Below, piece after piece: positions 11,026-21,449 of a stretch of 64,000 bases of DNA (its first letter is position 1; every line of letters begins with the position of its first letter). The position numbers and the translations under genes are program-made. The notes under the pieces were generated by a model. The model was not told where the DNA came from and ran no database searches. It saw nothing but the letters and a program-made list of their open reading frames with translations. The DNA is from Erinaceus europaeus (Eukaryota > Chordata > Mammalia > Eulipotyphla > Erinaceidae): positions 47,225,237 to 47,289,236 of the forward strand of contig NC_080185.1 of the NCBI RefSeq assembly GCF_950295315.1. Direction: 5' to 3'.

Positions 11026-11894
11026 GATCTTGGGGGTTATATAATTATCAACCCTAATAAAAATGAATTATCTTTTACTCAAAATGTACTCCACCTACAA
11101 ACGAACAAATCCCAGAAGCTTGGCTCCTTTCAGTGACAGTCAGAAATATTACGGTCACCAATGAGATTTATTTATTTCCCTCCACACACTTGGTCAGGTA
11201 CCACCAAATTCCCCCAGAAAAGGTTTCTTGATCTATCCTGCTTCTTCATCCTTACTGCCATTGCTCTAGTCCTGGTCTATATGGTCTGGATAATGACCAT
11301 GTACTCCTCACTGACCTTTCTATCTCCAATCTCACTGCTTTCTAATATGCCTCTACTTGTTCTCATCAGACATATCCTCCTCGGACTTTCTTTTTGTGTC
11401 TGTGTTTTTCTTCAACTTAAAAATCCTAACTGATGATTTGTTGCTTCTATACTTAATTTGCTATGTCAAGTAGAAGAGGGTGTCAAGTTATTTTGTATTA
11501 TTCTTAATGGCAGAACTAGGGACAGTGGACAAAAATTATAGGAAGATTTATTTCAAATAGTAAAAGGCTATTCCTCTAAACAAGAGCTGTTGCACAATGA
11601 AGTAGCTTGCTCAAGTATTGAGCTCCCTGCCCCTGGGGAGATGTATAATCAAGAGCTGGAAACTACCTGCCAAGGATGTTATAAAAAGGATTCGTATGTT
11701 AAGATACAGGAAAACACTGTTGACATTAAGGATTATGATATCTGATCATTTTTTAACATTGGTTTCATGCCAGGTGCTCTCCTTATTGTTTTAAATGTCA
11801 GCTCTTTTATTCTCAAAATAACTCAATGATAGAGACCATTTTTATCCCCATTTTACAGTTAGCTTTATGTTATTGATTAAATTTTTATAGACTT
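11026..11894. other. unassigned DNA
   Basis: Contains a 90-codon open frame at 11161-11433 rich in Leu/Ile/Phe. It has no recognisable motif, no domain and no exon context, so I do not call it a gene. Confidence 0.4.
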
Positions 11895-12095
11895 TAGAGG
11901 TAAGATCACAGTTCACATGTTGGTTCTATCATTTATCAGATGAACGATTTTACACAGGATGCATGACCTCTATTGACCTCAGTCTCCTTATCTATCCAAC
12001 AAAGAGAATGATAGACCCACTTCACTAGGATGTTGTGAAGACTATGTTCTGTGGCAACATATGTGAAGTTATTACTTGGCACACAGTGACTACTG
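11895..12095 (+). mobile_element. MIR SINE remnant
   Basis: 'tgacctctattgacctcagt' 'ctccttatctatccaacaaa' and 'ggatgttgtgaagactatg' reproduce the order of the MIR 3' half ('cctcagtttcctcatctgta' type). Confidence 0.65.
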
Positions 12096-12414
12096 AAAAG
12101 TTGCTTTGAATTGTGTCTCCATTAGATGACATTTTCTTTGAGGAAGTGTCTACAAGGTAGGTCAAAGAAGTCATATAGACATTCTTCATTTGATATGTAT
12201 CTGTAATGAACAATGTTCATTATAATGTTGTGTGACTCCTTCTTAAAGTTTCTCTGTGAGAACACTTTGTTTTATTCCATACCGTGTACTCCAAGTCAGC
12301 ATCTTTCTCAAGCAAACTAAGATCAACCTACTCCATTTTCCTATTATGTGAACTATATTTTCATTGGTTTCTTTGAGACAGAAAGTGGATGATAGTTATG
12401 AACTAGAAATCATT
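12096..12414. other. unassigned DNA
   Basis: No repeat family or coding signal recognised. Confidence 0.4.
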
Positions 12415-12792
12415 TCTTATTTACTTATTTTATACGGAGACAGAAATTGAGAAGGAACAGGGAGAGAGAAGGAGGAAGGGAAAGAGAGAGGGAGAAGAAG
12501 AGGGAAAGAGAGAGGGAGAAGAAGAGGGAGAGGGAGAGAGGGAGGGGGAGGGGGAGGGGAGGGGAGGGAAGGGGGAGGGGGAGGGGGAGAGGGAGGGGAG
12601 AGGGAGAGGGAGAGGGAGGGGAGAGGGAGAGGGAGAGGGAGAGGGAGAGGGAGAGGGAGAGGGAGGAGTCTTATAGCACTATTTCAGAGCTTGGAAAGAT
12701 TCCTCTGTGCAGGTGGGGACCAGGGACTTGAACCCAGGTCTTTTTCCTCTGTAACATGCAAGCTCTACTCAGTGCACCACCATTCAGCCCCC
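12415..12792 (-). mobile_element. SINE-E2 with an expanded purine tract
   Basis: The ends are ordinary SINE-E2 ('atttcagagcttggaaagat' to 'accaccattcagccccct'). The CT-rich part of the SINE (GA-rich on this strand), normally about 50 bp, has expanded to over 220 bp. Confidence 0.85.
12445..12668. repeat. (GGGAGA)n purine-only tract
   Basis: Uninterrupted purine strand of over 200 bases, made of GGGAGA and GGGAGG units. It arose inside a SINE. It has mirror symmetry of the kind that can form triplex DNA. Confidence 0.95.
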
Positions 12793-12810
12793 TAACCAGA
12801 ACCCATTTAT

Positions 12811-13036
12811 TTTATTTTCTTTTAATTTTTTTATTATCTTTATTTATTTTTTGGAGAGAAACAGCCAGAAACCGAGAAGAAAGGGGGAGATAGAGAGGGA
12901 GAGATAGAGCGACACCTGCAGCACTGTTCCACCACTTGTGAAGCTTTCCCCCTGCAGTTGGGGACCGAGGGCTTGAATCCAGATCCTCGTGCACTGTAAC
13001 AAGTGCACTCAACCAGGTGCACCACCACTCAGCTCC
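12811..13036 (-). mobile_element. SINE-E2
   Basis: Complete copy: A/T tail at the left, 'ccaccacttgtgaagctttc', start at 'gcaccaccactcagctcc'. Flanked by the direct repeat aacccattt(a/c)ttt at 12799 and 13038. Confidence 0.9.
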
Positions 13037-13050
13037 AAACCCATTTCTTT

Positions 13051-14063
13051 TATTTTAAATTTAATTTTTTATTTATAAAAAGGAAACATTTACTAAACCA
13101 TAGGATAAGAGGGGTACAACTCTACACAATTACCACCACCAAAACTGTATCCCATCCCCTCCCCTGATAGCTTTCCTATTCTTTAAATCTCTGGGAGTAT
13201 GGACCCAAGGTCATTGAGGGTTGCAGAAAGTGGAAGGTCTGGCTTCTGTAGATGCTTCCCCGCTGAACATGGGCGTTGACAGGTTGATCCATACTCCCAG
13301 CCTGTCTTTCTCTTTCCCTAGTAGGGTGGGGCTCTGGGGAAGCAGAGCTCCAGGACACATTGGTGGGGTTGTCTGTCCAGGGAAGTCTGGTTGGCATCAT
13401 GGTAGCATCTGGAACCTGGTGGCTGAAAAGAGAGTTAACATACAAAGACGAACAAATTGTTGACCAATCATGGACCTAAAGGCTAGAATAGTGCAGACGA
13501 AGAACTTGGGGCATCCCATTTTGTAGATAGCTAGTAGGCATATTTTAGTTATATTCGAAAGGGCCTGTGGCTATACTAGTGTTCTTTGTTTGTTTTTGTT
13601 TTTGCATGAGCCTGAAATCTGATATGCAGGTGGATCCTAATTATTGTCTGGGGAGGTGATGTCATGGCTGGCAGAAGGACCAGAAAGCTCCCAAATATGG
13701 GAAAGGCGTATAAATATTGTTGACTGTAAACCCCATAGATTTGATGTGATCTGGGGCTCATATTCAGCTTAGGAACCTATGTAACCTCTGTATCCAAGTA
13801 GATCTGAGCTAACATTCTGTGGTCATAAGTAGGAACATTCCAAGCTGCCCTTGGAACATCAATACCCATCTTCCTCAGGTGTAGCATAGAGTATATTGTC
13901 CAGCCTCCCTTTGGAGGAAGGAACATTCTCTACCATTGTTGATCCAAGTTGAGGACAATGTCCTATGGGGGCCCACAAAGGGGTCTATTGTGTTGTTCCT
14001 GATAGGAATGACCAGTAACAATGGAAAGAGGAATTTATTCTAGGTCTAGGCCCATCATGCCCA
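13051..14063 (-). mobile_element. RB retroposon, ~1 kb copy with both ends defined
   Basis: Runs on the minus strand from 'gatgggcctagacc' at the right to a T-rich (poly(A)) end at the left. The 13-bp direct repeat aacccatttcttt at 13038-13050 and 14065-14077 brackets it. No protein motif is visible. A frame of about 90 codons on the minus strand (13176-13445) recurs in other RB copies but resembles nothing I know. Internal markers: 'tataaatattgttgactgta', 'ttttgtagatagctagtagg', 'ccctagtagggtggggctct'. Confidence 0.9.
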
Positions 14064-14119
14064 GAACCCATTTCTTTGCCTGCTATTTTTCAGTCACAGA
14101 GATGCTTATACTTGTTTTT

Positions 14120-14240
14120 TTAAAGATTATTTATTTATTTGTTTGTTTGTTTATTTGTTTGTTTATTATATAGGAGGAGAGAGAAAGAACCAGACATCAA
14201 TCTGGTAAATGTTTTAGCCACTGCACCACTTCCCGGACCA
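14120..14240 (-). mobile_element. tRNA-type SINE, another subfamily
   Basis: On the minus strand it starts near 'gtccgggaagtggtgcagtg' with an A-box-like sequence, then a short body and a TTTG/TTTA-rich tail. Confidence 0.55.
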
Positions 14241-15125
14241 CTATACTTACTTTTTCTATCCATAGCTACTAATAAAAATGTCTTCACTGGGAATCTCACC
14301 AACTCATGAACCAGATTTTATTATACTGATATTCTGCAGCACTGTATGCCTTCCTTTCATACTGATGTTTATAAGTTATATTTAGTTTGTAGATCTCAAA
14401 GCATTTCCTTTGTGCAGCTCATTGTCCCCTTTGAGAAAGTTACACAAAATAATCCAACAAAGAGCTAACTATCTGTTGGCAAGCTCTTCCCCCCCCCAAG
14501 TCCTTTGATATCATTCTTATTTTGGTTTATAAGCTTTACATGAAAGCGGAGAGGAGGGGGAGACTTTCCTTTCAGCACAAATAAATTGGTAGCTGTCCTA
14601 GAGATCATGCTTCTGAAACCAGGTGCCGCCACTTAGCCTAATGCTTCATAATGTGTCATCCAGAAAATTATGAGTTATTTGAATTGATTTTCTCCAAAAA
14701 GCTGAGCTACAGCTTTTATTCTGTTGATGTTTGTCTCAGTTTCTAAGTGTGTGTTGCTTCCAGATAGGAAAAAAAAAAAAAACAAAACCAAAAAAACATG
14801 TCTTATAAAGAGCACAGAGCATAGACTATAATTACAATGGTTTGAGTGTAGGCTTTTTTTTTTTTTTTATCCCGTAGAGCTATTCTTAATGGTCTAAATT
14901 CCTTTTTGCCAGTTCTCTTTTCTGCCTCTTCTGAATGTATCGATAACATGTCATGGCATTGTTCTTTTATTGTTAAAACCAAATTGTATTGAACTTCAAA
15001 ATAATGCTTTATTTTTACATCCAAGTACTCAAATAATGACAGAGTACTTGCTTTATGCCTTGTTTAAGTCCTTTGAGAATTAAAAACAGTATGGATATTA
15101 GCCTGGCTTTCAGTGAGTTTCTGAG
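14241..15125. other. unassigned DNA, possible old SINE at 14520-14650
   Basis: A SINE-like end ('aggtgccgccacttagccta') suggests one decayed minus-strand SINE. The rest holds A- and T-runs (14770, 14855) but no recognisable gene. Confidence 0.4.
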
Positions 15126-15130
15126 CTTTT

Positions 15131-15505
15131 TTTTTTTTAAATTATTTATAAAATGGAAACACTGACAAGACCACAGGATAAGAGGGGTACAGGTCAACAC
15201 AATTACCACCACCAAACCTCCATATCCCATCTCCTCCACTGACAGCTTTTCTATTTTTTATCCCTCTGGGGGTACAGAGCCAGGGTCATTATGGGGTGCA
15301 GAAGGTGGAAGGTCTGGCTTCCGTAATTGCTTCCACGCTGAACATGGGTGTCGAGAGGTCGATTCATATTCCCAGCCTGTCTCTCTCTCTTTCCCTAGTG
15401 GGGCAGGGCTCTGGGGAAGCGGGGCTCCAGGACAGAATAGTGGGGTCATCTTCTCAGGGAAGTCTGGTTGGTACCGTCTGGAACCTGGTGGCTGTGATAA
15501 GGCTG
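15131..15505 (-). mobile_element. RB retroposon, 3' part
   Basis: 'cacaggataagaggggtaca' to 'tggaacctggtggctgtgat'. 5'-truncated, with the T-run at 15129-15140 as its poly(A). Confidence 0.9.
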
Positions 15506-15730
15506 CTTATCATTCTAGGGAGTCAAGACAACAATTTATACAATGACTGGAGACCATTCGAGATTCCAATATATGTACTATCTGGAATATAACCAAACAC
15601 CACCAAAATAAAGTTTAAATCTAGAGGATATTCACTCTACCAACAAAGAGTAATGAAGTGTAGTGGTCTCTTTCCTTTCCATAAAAGCATAAATCTTCTC
15701 TGAGCAAGCTGGGTTATCTGGCTTCTCCCT

Positions 15731-15787
<57 letters not shown>

Positions 15788-15945
15788 GGGGGAGAGAAAG
15801 AGAGAGAGAGTTTTAAAGAATAGTTAGAAGGCATTCATCTAGGAATTGTATATTAATTCATTTTTACGCATGCACATACATATATATTCCTATGTAGGTA
15901 CTTCAGCTTATGTGCATGTGCTATTTTTTCTATTCATCAGTGTGT
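15506..15945. other. unassigned DNA with a microsatellite
   Basis: Apart from the CT/GT array at 15735-15785, no family or coding signal is seen. Confidence 0.45.
15735..15785. repeat. (TC)n(TG)n compound microsatellite
   Basis: About 10 TC units run straight into about 16 TG units, then a GA-rich flank. Confidence 0.97.
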
Positions 15946-16850
15946 TTAGATTTTTTTATTTATTTAGAAAACGAAACGTTAACAAAACCATAGAATAAGA
16001 GAGGTACAATTCCACATAATTCCCATAACCCAATCTCCATATCCCACCCCCTCCCCTGATAGCCTTCCCATTCTCTATCTCTCTGGGAGTATGGATCCAG
16101 GGTCATTGTGGGTTGCAGAGGGTGGAAGGTCTGGCTTTTGTAATTGCTTCCCCGCTGAACATGGGCGTTGACTGGTTTATCCATACTCCCAGTTTGTCTC
16201 TCTCTTTCCCTAGTAGGGTGGGGCTCTGGGGAAGTGGCGCTCCAGTACACATTTGTGGGGTTGTCTGTCCAGGGAAGTCTGGTCAGCATCCGGAACCTGG
16301 TGGCTGAAAAGAGAGTTAACACACAAAGCCAAACAAATTGTTGAACAATCATGGACCTAAAGACTGGAATAGTGCAGATGGAGTGTTGGGGGGTATTCCT
16401 TGCATGCTCTTGTGTACTTCTGCTTTCAGGTATATATTTTTCCCCTAGTTTATGGGCACGGGTGAACCTATGCTCTATCTCAGGGGACCTGGACTATATC
16501 TAGGTTTGGGGACTTTATTGGGGAGTGGAACACCTGGAATGGAATTAGAGAATACTATGAAAGGAAAGGTCTCACCCGAGTGATGAAGCTGTCATTCCAC
16601 ACCTGAAGTCTCTGGTCACAGTCTGAAGTGAAGCATGCTGGGGTGGCACTTGTTGTGTTGATTAGGTTGCGTTCCTCAGATACAATACTATTTGATTTGA
16701 ATTGAGAGCATGCAGAAAAGTGGGCCCCACCCTAAGGTTCCAGGACTGGGGGAAATATAGGCTCTATAGTGGAAATGTGAGGTTCCTGTTGTCTTAGGGT
16801 TCAAGAAGACAATGGATTTCTTTTCAACTGGAGCATGAAAATTTTGAATG
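15946..16850 (-). mobile_element. RB retroposon with its distal 5' region
   Basis: The left 430 bp is standard RB 3' sequence. From about 16380 to 16850 ('gcatgctcttgtgtacttct' to 'aagacaatggattt') it carries RB sequence that lies beyond the 5' end of most copies; a diverged version follows the RB copy at 45.6-45.9 kb. The middle (~650 bp in other copies) is deleted. This shows the RB master element is at least about 2 kb. Confidence 0.8.
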
Positions 16851-17664
16851 CATTTTGAGATTGTAAGAGAATTGAATTGTAAGAGAATTGCCTCTTTCCT
16901 ATTTTTGTTTTCACATAAAAGAAACTCAAAGAAACCTGAAAAGCAAAACCATTAGTAAGTACCATGGCTACAAGTCAGCAGAAAATCATGAACACTTACA
17001 TATTTGATAAGGTATCAGCAAGAGTCAATTCTCATTAATCCTCCCATCCCCAACTCAGCTGGTTTTCTGTTTGAAGATGAAAAGGTAGACTAGAAATTAA
17101 TCATGCTTTCTTATGCAAACATGTACCGATTATAAGAAAGAAGGCATCTGGTGGCAACTGTTTTAGGAAAATGACCAAATAATTAAAATTAATGTCTTTT
17201 TTTCAGTAACAGTTAATTTAATAACTGTCTTGATTTTCTTCTTCTTTTAAAACAGGTTATAGATCTTTCTTATGTTAAAATTCCCATCCTCATTACTTAG
17301 GAGGCATATGCTTGATTATTATTTGCAAAAGTCAGGTAAAATGATCAATTCCATGTTTCTTTCTTGGGTTTTTTAAAACACAGACTGGGTGGACATCTGT
17401 AGTCTCAGCCAAGGAAGTAGAAATTTTGAGCTGCAGATGCTAGTCATGGGTGCATTGATAGCTGTGTGCTTATTTCCTCACTTGTAAATCAATCTTATTC
17501 CACATACAGAACTGCTAGATTGTCCCAACATTGAAACCCAATTTTTGCTGTGGGAATAATATTGTCATATCCATACAGTCTGGTGGTTTAAACCTTAATA
17601 AGTCCCCTCACACAAATGTCAGTCTGTGCCATAATTAATCAATGCTAAAACATCAGCAGAAAAG
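16851..17664. other. unassigned DNA
   Basis: No family recognised and no exon-like frame. AT-rich. Confidence 0.45.
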
Positions 17665-18017
17665 TGTTGTTATGCTTCTAAGTTCTGCTTCTGGGACCCC
17701 TTCTGTTTCATTGGTTTGGTCCTCCGTGTTTGACACTGTGTTCTATTTGCATGACCATTGTTGGCTGGGCAACCCCTGCCTCTGGGACATTTGTTTGATC
17801 CTTGCTGGTTCACGCTTTTTCCTTCTCCCCACCCCCTGCACTGAGTACATCCTCTTCGGACCTGACTCTTCTGCCTCAGAATAGATAAGGACAAGATTGT
17901 GATTAGAGATAGATTTAGATTGCGCTGCATTCCACATAAATAAAGACTGAACTGCGTACCACTCAGCCATGAGTCCCTGGTCATCTCTGTCTCCCGCCAG
18001 TGAAGCTCAGCCTGGCA
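17665..18017 (+). mobile_element. class II-type endogenous retrovirus LTR
   Basis: About 350 bp starting with TG and ending with CA. The polyadenylation signal AATAAA is at 17939-17944, followed by 'gactgaactgcgtaccac' and a U5-like end. The R-U5 part resembles the minus-strand LTR at 62660-62918 ('tgaactgcg' / 'taaactgcg', 'ccctggtcatctctgt' / 'tctctggtcgtctctgt', 'gaagctcagcctgg' / 'gaagccagcccgg'). A primer-binding-site-like sequence begins three bases after the end. Whether this is a solo LTR or a provirus start is unresolved, as no gag-pol follows. Confidence 0.65.
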
Positions 18018-18020
18018 AAA

Positions 18021-18038
18021 TGGCGGCCAAACGAGGAA
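18021..18038 (+). promoter_or_regulatory. retroviral primer-binding-site-like sequence
   Basis: 'tggcggccaaacgaggaa' lies 3 bases after the LTR end. By eye about 14 of 18 positions agree with the lysine-tRNA primer site of class II retroviruses. Decayed or coincidental, but the position is right. Confidence 0.45.
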
Positions 18039-18840
18039 ATGAATCTCTGCTCCACACACATGCAGCAGACCAAAGGAGACCAGATAAGTAAGGCTGCCCT
18101 GGCTTGCCTTTCTACTTATAAAGAGGTTTTCAAAAGCCTCTACCCTTTCTTCATGAGAAAGTTTCTTTGTCTCTGGAACATTTTGCTCTGGGCCACACTT
18201 TGGTTCCCACCCGCTGCCTGCCCACCAAAGCCTGCTAGCAACCATGGGGAGCAGGGCGCTGGGCGCGGGCTCCCTCCTCGCTGCTCGGCCGCCGGGAGCA
18301 GGGCGGTGGGCACGGTGGGCAGGGCTGCAACCCATCATGGCCCCTGCCCCGGGGTGCCTCAGCCCACACCTTCTACATGGCTGGCCCGCCCGCCCTCCTG
18401 CTATGATGCCTGAGCAGATCCTGGACCCCTAGGTGACCATGGGCTCCCTGCCAGGGCTGAGCCTCCTGGCCAAGATCCCCAGTTCGGCTCTGAAGGCAGA
18501 GGAGCTAAAAATATGCAGACATCCATGCAGTGATCACACCCCTGCACTTCCTGGAGGTGAAGTTGGGCAAGAGGCCACCACCGGACAATGCACTCCCCAA
18601 AACCAATGATGTGACCTGGCACAACCTAAAGAAACAGATTCACAGACTCCAAAGCTCACTCTCTACAGAAAAGTGGAATTCCAGTGGCTGACCTTCCCCA
18701 TCGAGACAGACACGCAGCATTTCATCCCCTGGCATTTCATCCATGGTCATCTGCTTTAGACTGACACTTCTATCGGACTTACTGGCACACCTTTTGGACA
18801 TTTTACACAACTTCACAGCAGTTTCCCTTTACGCTGCTAG
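18039..18840 (+). pseudogene. GC-rich segment, possible processed pseudogene, unidentified
   Basis: The GC- and CpG-rich part at 18240-18480 stands out from the AT-rich surroundings. A frame from ATG at 18244 reads MGSRALGAGSLLAARPPGAG, which looks like an N-terminal targeting or low-complexity leader. Continuing frames give PSSALKAEELK and, after a shift, RPPPDNALPKTNDVTWHNLKK, which looks like real but broken protein sequence. There are no introns between these blocks and stops interrupt every frame. I could not name the parent gene. It could be a retrocopy, or cellular sequence carried next to the LTR. No poly(A) tail is obvious at 18840. Confidence 0.35.
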
Positions 18841-18935
18841 GTTTCTCAAAGACTGACCACAGCAGTCCATGGACCTTGCAGCCAGCAGCCTTGGGACTCT
18901 ATAGTCAACACCCCTCCCTCCTTGCTAGGTCCTTC

Positions 18936-19106
18936 CCACAGAGGCAGGAAATGCACTTTGAGGCATGAAGCACCCCTAGAGGCAAGAGATGCCCACAGAG
19001 GCAGGAAACACTCTTTGAGGCATGAAATGCCCCCAGAGGCAAGAGATGCCCACAGAGATAGGAAACGTCCTTTAGCCTGATAGGCCTTGCCCTTTGAGGC
19101 AATTAA
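18936..19106. repeat. 57-bp tandem repeat, three copies
   Basis: Units start 'ccacagag' at 18936, 18993 and 19050, exactly 57 bp apart. Each contains 'gaggcatgaa' and 'gaggcaagagatg' motifs; the third unit is the most diverged. 57 is a multiple of three, so the minus strand reads as 19-residue repeats (FLPLWASLASRGASCLK type) in an open frame 18846-19274. I regard that as a consequence of the repeat, not a gene. Confidence 0.9.
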
Positions 19107-19134
19107 CGCTCCCCTCAGGCAACAAGAATGGGAA

Positions 19135-19212
19135 GAAATGGCCTTCAGGAGCAGTGGATTCATAGTGCAGGCACTGATTGATAACCCTGGAGGCAAAAAA
19201 AAAAAAAAAGCA
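19135..19212 (+). mobile_element. module T with poly(A), fragment
   Basis: 'ccttcaggagcagtggattc' ... 'ataaccctggaggcaaaaaa' is the 3' module of the long SINE form, here without a recognisable SINE body. Confidence 0.75.
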
Positions 19213-19590
19213 TCAAAAAGATTTGGCTGGTGAGCAGAGATGGGCTGGGCAGACTGAAAAGTGTTTGGTAGCATATAAGTCTGCTTATTGCTAAAATACT
19301 ATAGAGGTGCATGACTCTTTAATGATGTGAAGTCAAGGCAAAGAAACTCAAGACTGCATTTTCCACAGCTGAACTTCAGTTTATTACTAAGAATAAAATA
19401 CATACAGAAGTGGCAATATATTCTAAAATGTTAATAATGCCCAGGATCCTTGCTTAATATAGTGCAGGCTGCAAGGCAGAAGCTGAGGAAATTATGCTGG
19501 CAAAGTGGCTTTTTGAAGCTTGAATCTATCCACTTCTGGGGATAGTGTACTCCACATTTGCTGCCTTTAAGAAATACCATTTCTGTTTGT
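19213..19590. other. unassigned DNA
   Basis: No family or coding signal recognised. Confidence 0.4.
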
Positions 19591-19594
19591 TAAC

Positions 19595-19985
19595 TCTCGT
19601 CAACCACCAGGTTCCAGATGCTAGCATGATGCCAACCAGACTTCCCTGGAAAGACAATCCCACCAATGTATCCTGGAGCTCTGCTTCCCCAGAGCCCTGC
19701 CCCACTAGGGAAAGAGAGAGACAGGCTGGGAGTATGGATCTACCTGTCAAAGCCCATGTTCAGCGGGGAAGCATCTACAGAAGCCAGACCTTCCACCTTC
19801 TGCATTCCACAATGACCTTGGATCCATACTCCCAGAAGGTTAAAGAATAAGAAAGCTATCAGGGGAGGGGATGGGATACAGAGTTCTGGTGGTGGGAATT
19901 GTGCGAAGCTGTACCTCTCTTATCCTATGGTTTTGTCAAAGTTTCCTTTTTATAAATAAAAAATTAAAAAAATAAAAAAGAAATA
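19595..19985 (+). mobile_element. RB retroposon, sense 3' end
   Basis: Shows the RB 3' end in sense: 'accaggttccagatgc', 'ccccactagggaaagagaga', 'gttctggtggtgggaattgt', 'atcctatggttttgtcaaag', then 'ataaataaaaaattaaaa' as poly(A). A good reference for the 3' terminus. The flanks 'aagaaataccattt' (19568-19581 and 19979-19992) form the target-site duplication. Confidence 0.93.
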
Positions 19986-19989
19986 CCAT

Positions 19990-20510
19990 TTCATAGTCTG
20001 CCAGAGACTATGTATATGTCAGTAGTAGCCATAGTTGTAGACTCGTAGAAGAGTATTTTTAAAATGATTGATTTTTGTCTGCTACCTTTTAGGTGAGAAA
20101 ATAAACCATCTTATGTGGAACATCCTGTGGCTTTGTTGAATAACACATTTCAGCCTCATAATATTTTGATCTCCTTTCATTCTGTTGGAGCAAATAATAT
20201 CATGATAATCAATGATTTATGGCGTATTGGTAGAGAAAAGTTGAAATCAAAACCAAGGAACATTTATCTCAAGCCAACTATAGTCTTAGTAACTGGTTTC
20301 ATATTTAGTAGCTATAATACTTATAGAAATAAAGAAAATTCAAAGGATATTACTTATAGGAACATGTCAGGATAGTAAATCTAAGCAATGGAACATTTTT
20401 GTTGCAATAAAATTGAGAAAATTTGATGTCTACTTTCAGTTTCTCTAAAGTATTGATATTGGGCAACTTTATGTGCCTCAGTTTATGTATCTGTAAAATG
20501 ACTATGTTGT
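19990..20510. other. unassigned DNA
   Basis: AT-rich. An 86-codon open frame at 20115-20375 has no recognisable motif. Confidence 0.4.
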
Positions 20511-20514
20511 TTAT

Positions 20515-20635
20515 TTTTTAATGTTTATTTATTTAAAGTTATTTAGGATAAAGACAGAGAGAAATTGGGAGTGAAAGGAGAAATGGAAAGATTTCTGAAA
20601 GAGTGCCTCACCACTCATTAAAATCTCCCCTCACT
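20515..20635 (-). mobile_element. SINE-E2 fragment
   Basis: 'aaagacagagagaaattggg' and 'gcctcaccactcattaaaat' in minus-strand SINE order; the tRNA-like head is missing. Confidence 0.65.
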
Positions 20636-20779
20636 GCGCCACCTCAGGTGAGGGGAAACTGAGCTATTTCTAATGTTTCTTCCATCTCCAAGATTCTGGT
20701 TCTATTTTATTATTATACTGAATTCACTTGATTCAATACAATAGAGCAGAAATTGAAAATATATATTTAAAATGAAGGG

Positions 20780-21090
20780 GCTAATTAATAGTACAGTTGT
20801 TGACACGTGGATACAGTTTCTCATCTTACCATGAAAAATGTCTGCAAAAAACTCTAACCCCAGCCTAGATCCTTTTCACTATCATGCACTTGTACCTCAA
20901 AGCCCCTGCCTATATCCCCTGCTTGTCCCTAGACCCCAGAGTCCTTTACTTTGGTGCAATACACCAAACCCAGTCCAAATTCCACTTTATGTTTTTCCTT
21001 TGTTGTTTCCAAAGTTCTGTCCATAAATGAGATTATTCCATATTCATCTTCTTTCTGGCTTATTTCACTTAACATAATTCCTTCAAGCAG
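20780..21090 (-). mobile_element. L1 3'UTR fragment
   Basis: Reverse complement of L1 3' sequence: 'ccagagtcctttactttggt' 'gcaatacaccaaacccagtc' and 'cttctttctggcttatttca' mirror the plus-strand 3'UTR at 290-430. Confidence 0.85.
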
Positions 21091-21449
21091 ATTGAAAGAG
21101 AGAGAGAGAACATTAGCTAAAATGAATTCCACTTTTCTACTATTTTAAATCTTTTTTAAAAATCATGTTCCCAGACTTGAGGAAAAGGGGACTGTTCCAC
21201 CAGATCTGCTAGATTTAATAGTCAAGATATTCTGCAAATATATTGATTTTCCTTTCTGAATCTTTGTGTTATCTGTCAATGGTATTGATGATAGATCATT
21301 ACCCTTCTTCTCACCTATGACATGGTATTATTATTACATATACAGTAATATATATATGTATAACCCTGCTATTTTGTTATTAAACCCTTGCTATATTCAA
21401 GTAGAAACTCCCACTAGTCAACAGCATATGAATATCCCCAGTGCAACAT

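Noticed and set aside
11161..11433. 90-codon Leu/Ile/Phe-rich frame as a small membrane protein
   Set aside because: No start context, no conserved motif, AT-rich pyrimidine composition naturally gives hydrophobic codons, and no exon or transcript signal.
12447..12731. Arg/Glu/Gly-rich 94-codon frame
   Set aside because: Translation of the purine-only tract inside a SINE-E2.
15960..16352. A recurring ~85-residue frame in RB copies (also at 13176, 19545, 27009, 31308 and 53497) of the type MPTRLPWTDNPTN
   Set aside because: It recurs because the copies are recent relatives. It has no known motif, is not bounded by a conserved start and stop, and is broken in older copies. A codon-substitution test over many copies could reopen the question.
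17670..18338. 222-codon minus-strand open frame
   Set aside because: It runs antisense through the LTR, the primer-site region and the GC-rich segment. High GC and lack of TA-rich words explain the openness, and no domain is visible.
18846..19274. 142-codon minus-strand frame with 19-residue repeats
   Set aside because: Explained by the 57-bp tandem repeat plus module T; no start context or homology recognised. Kept only as a repeat finding.
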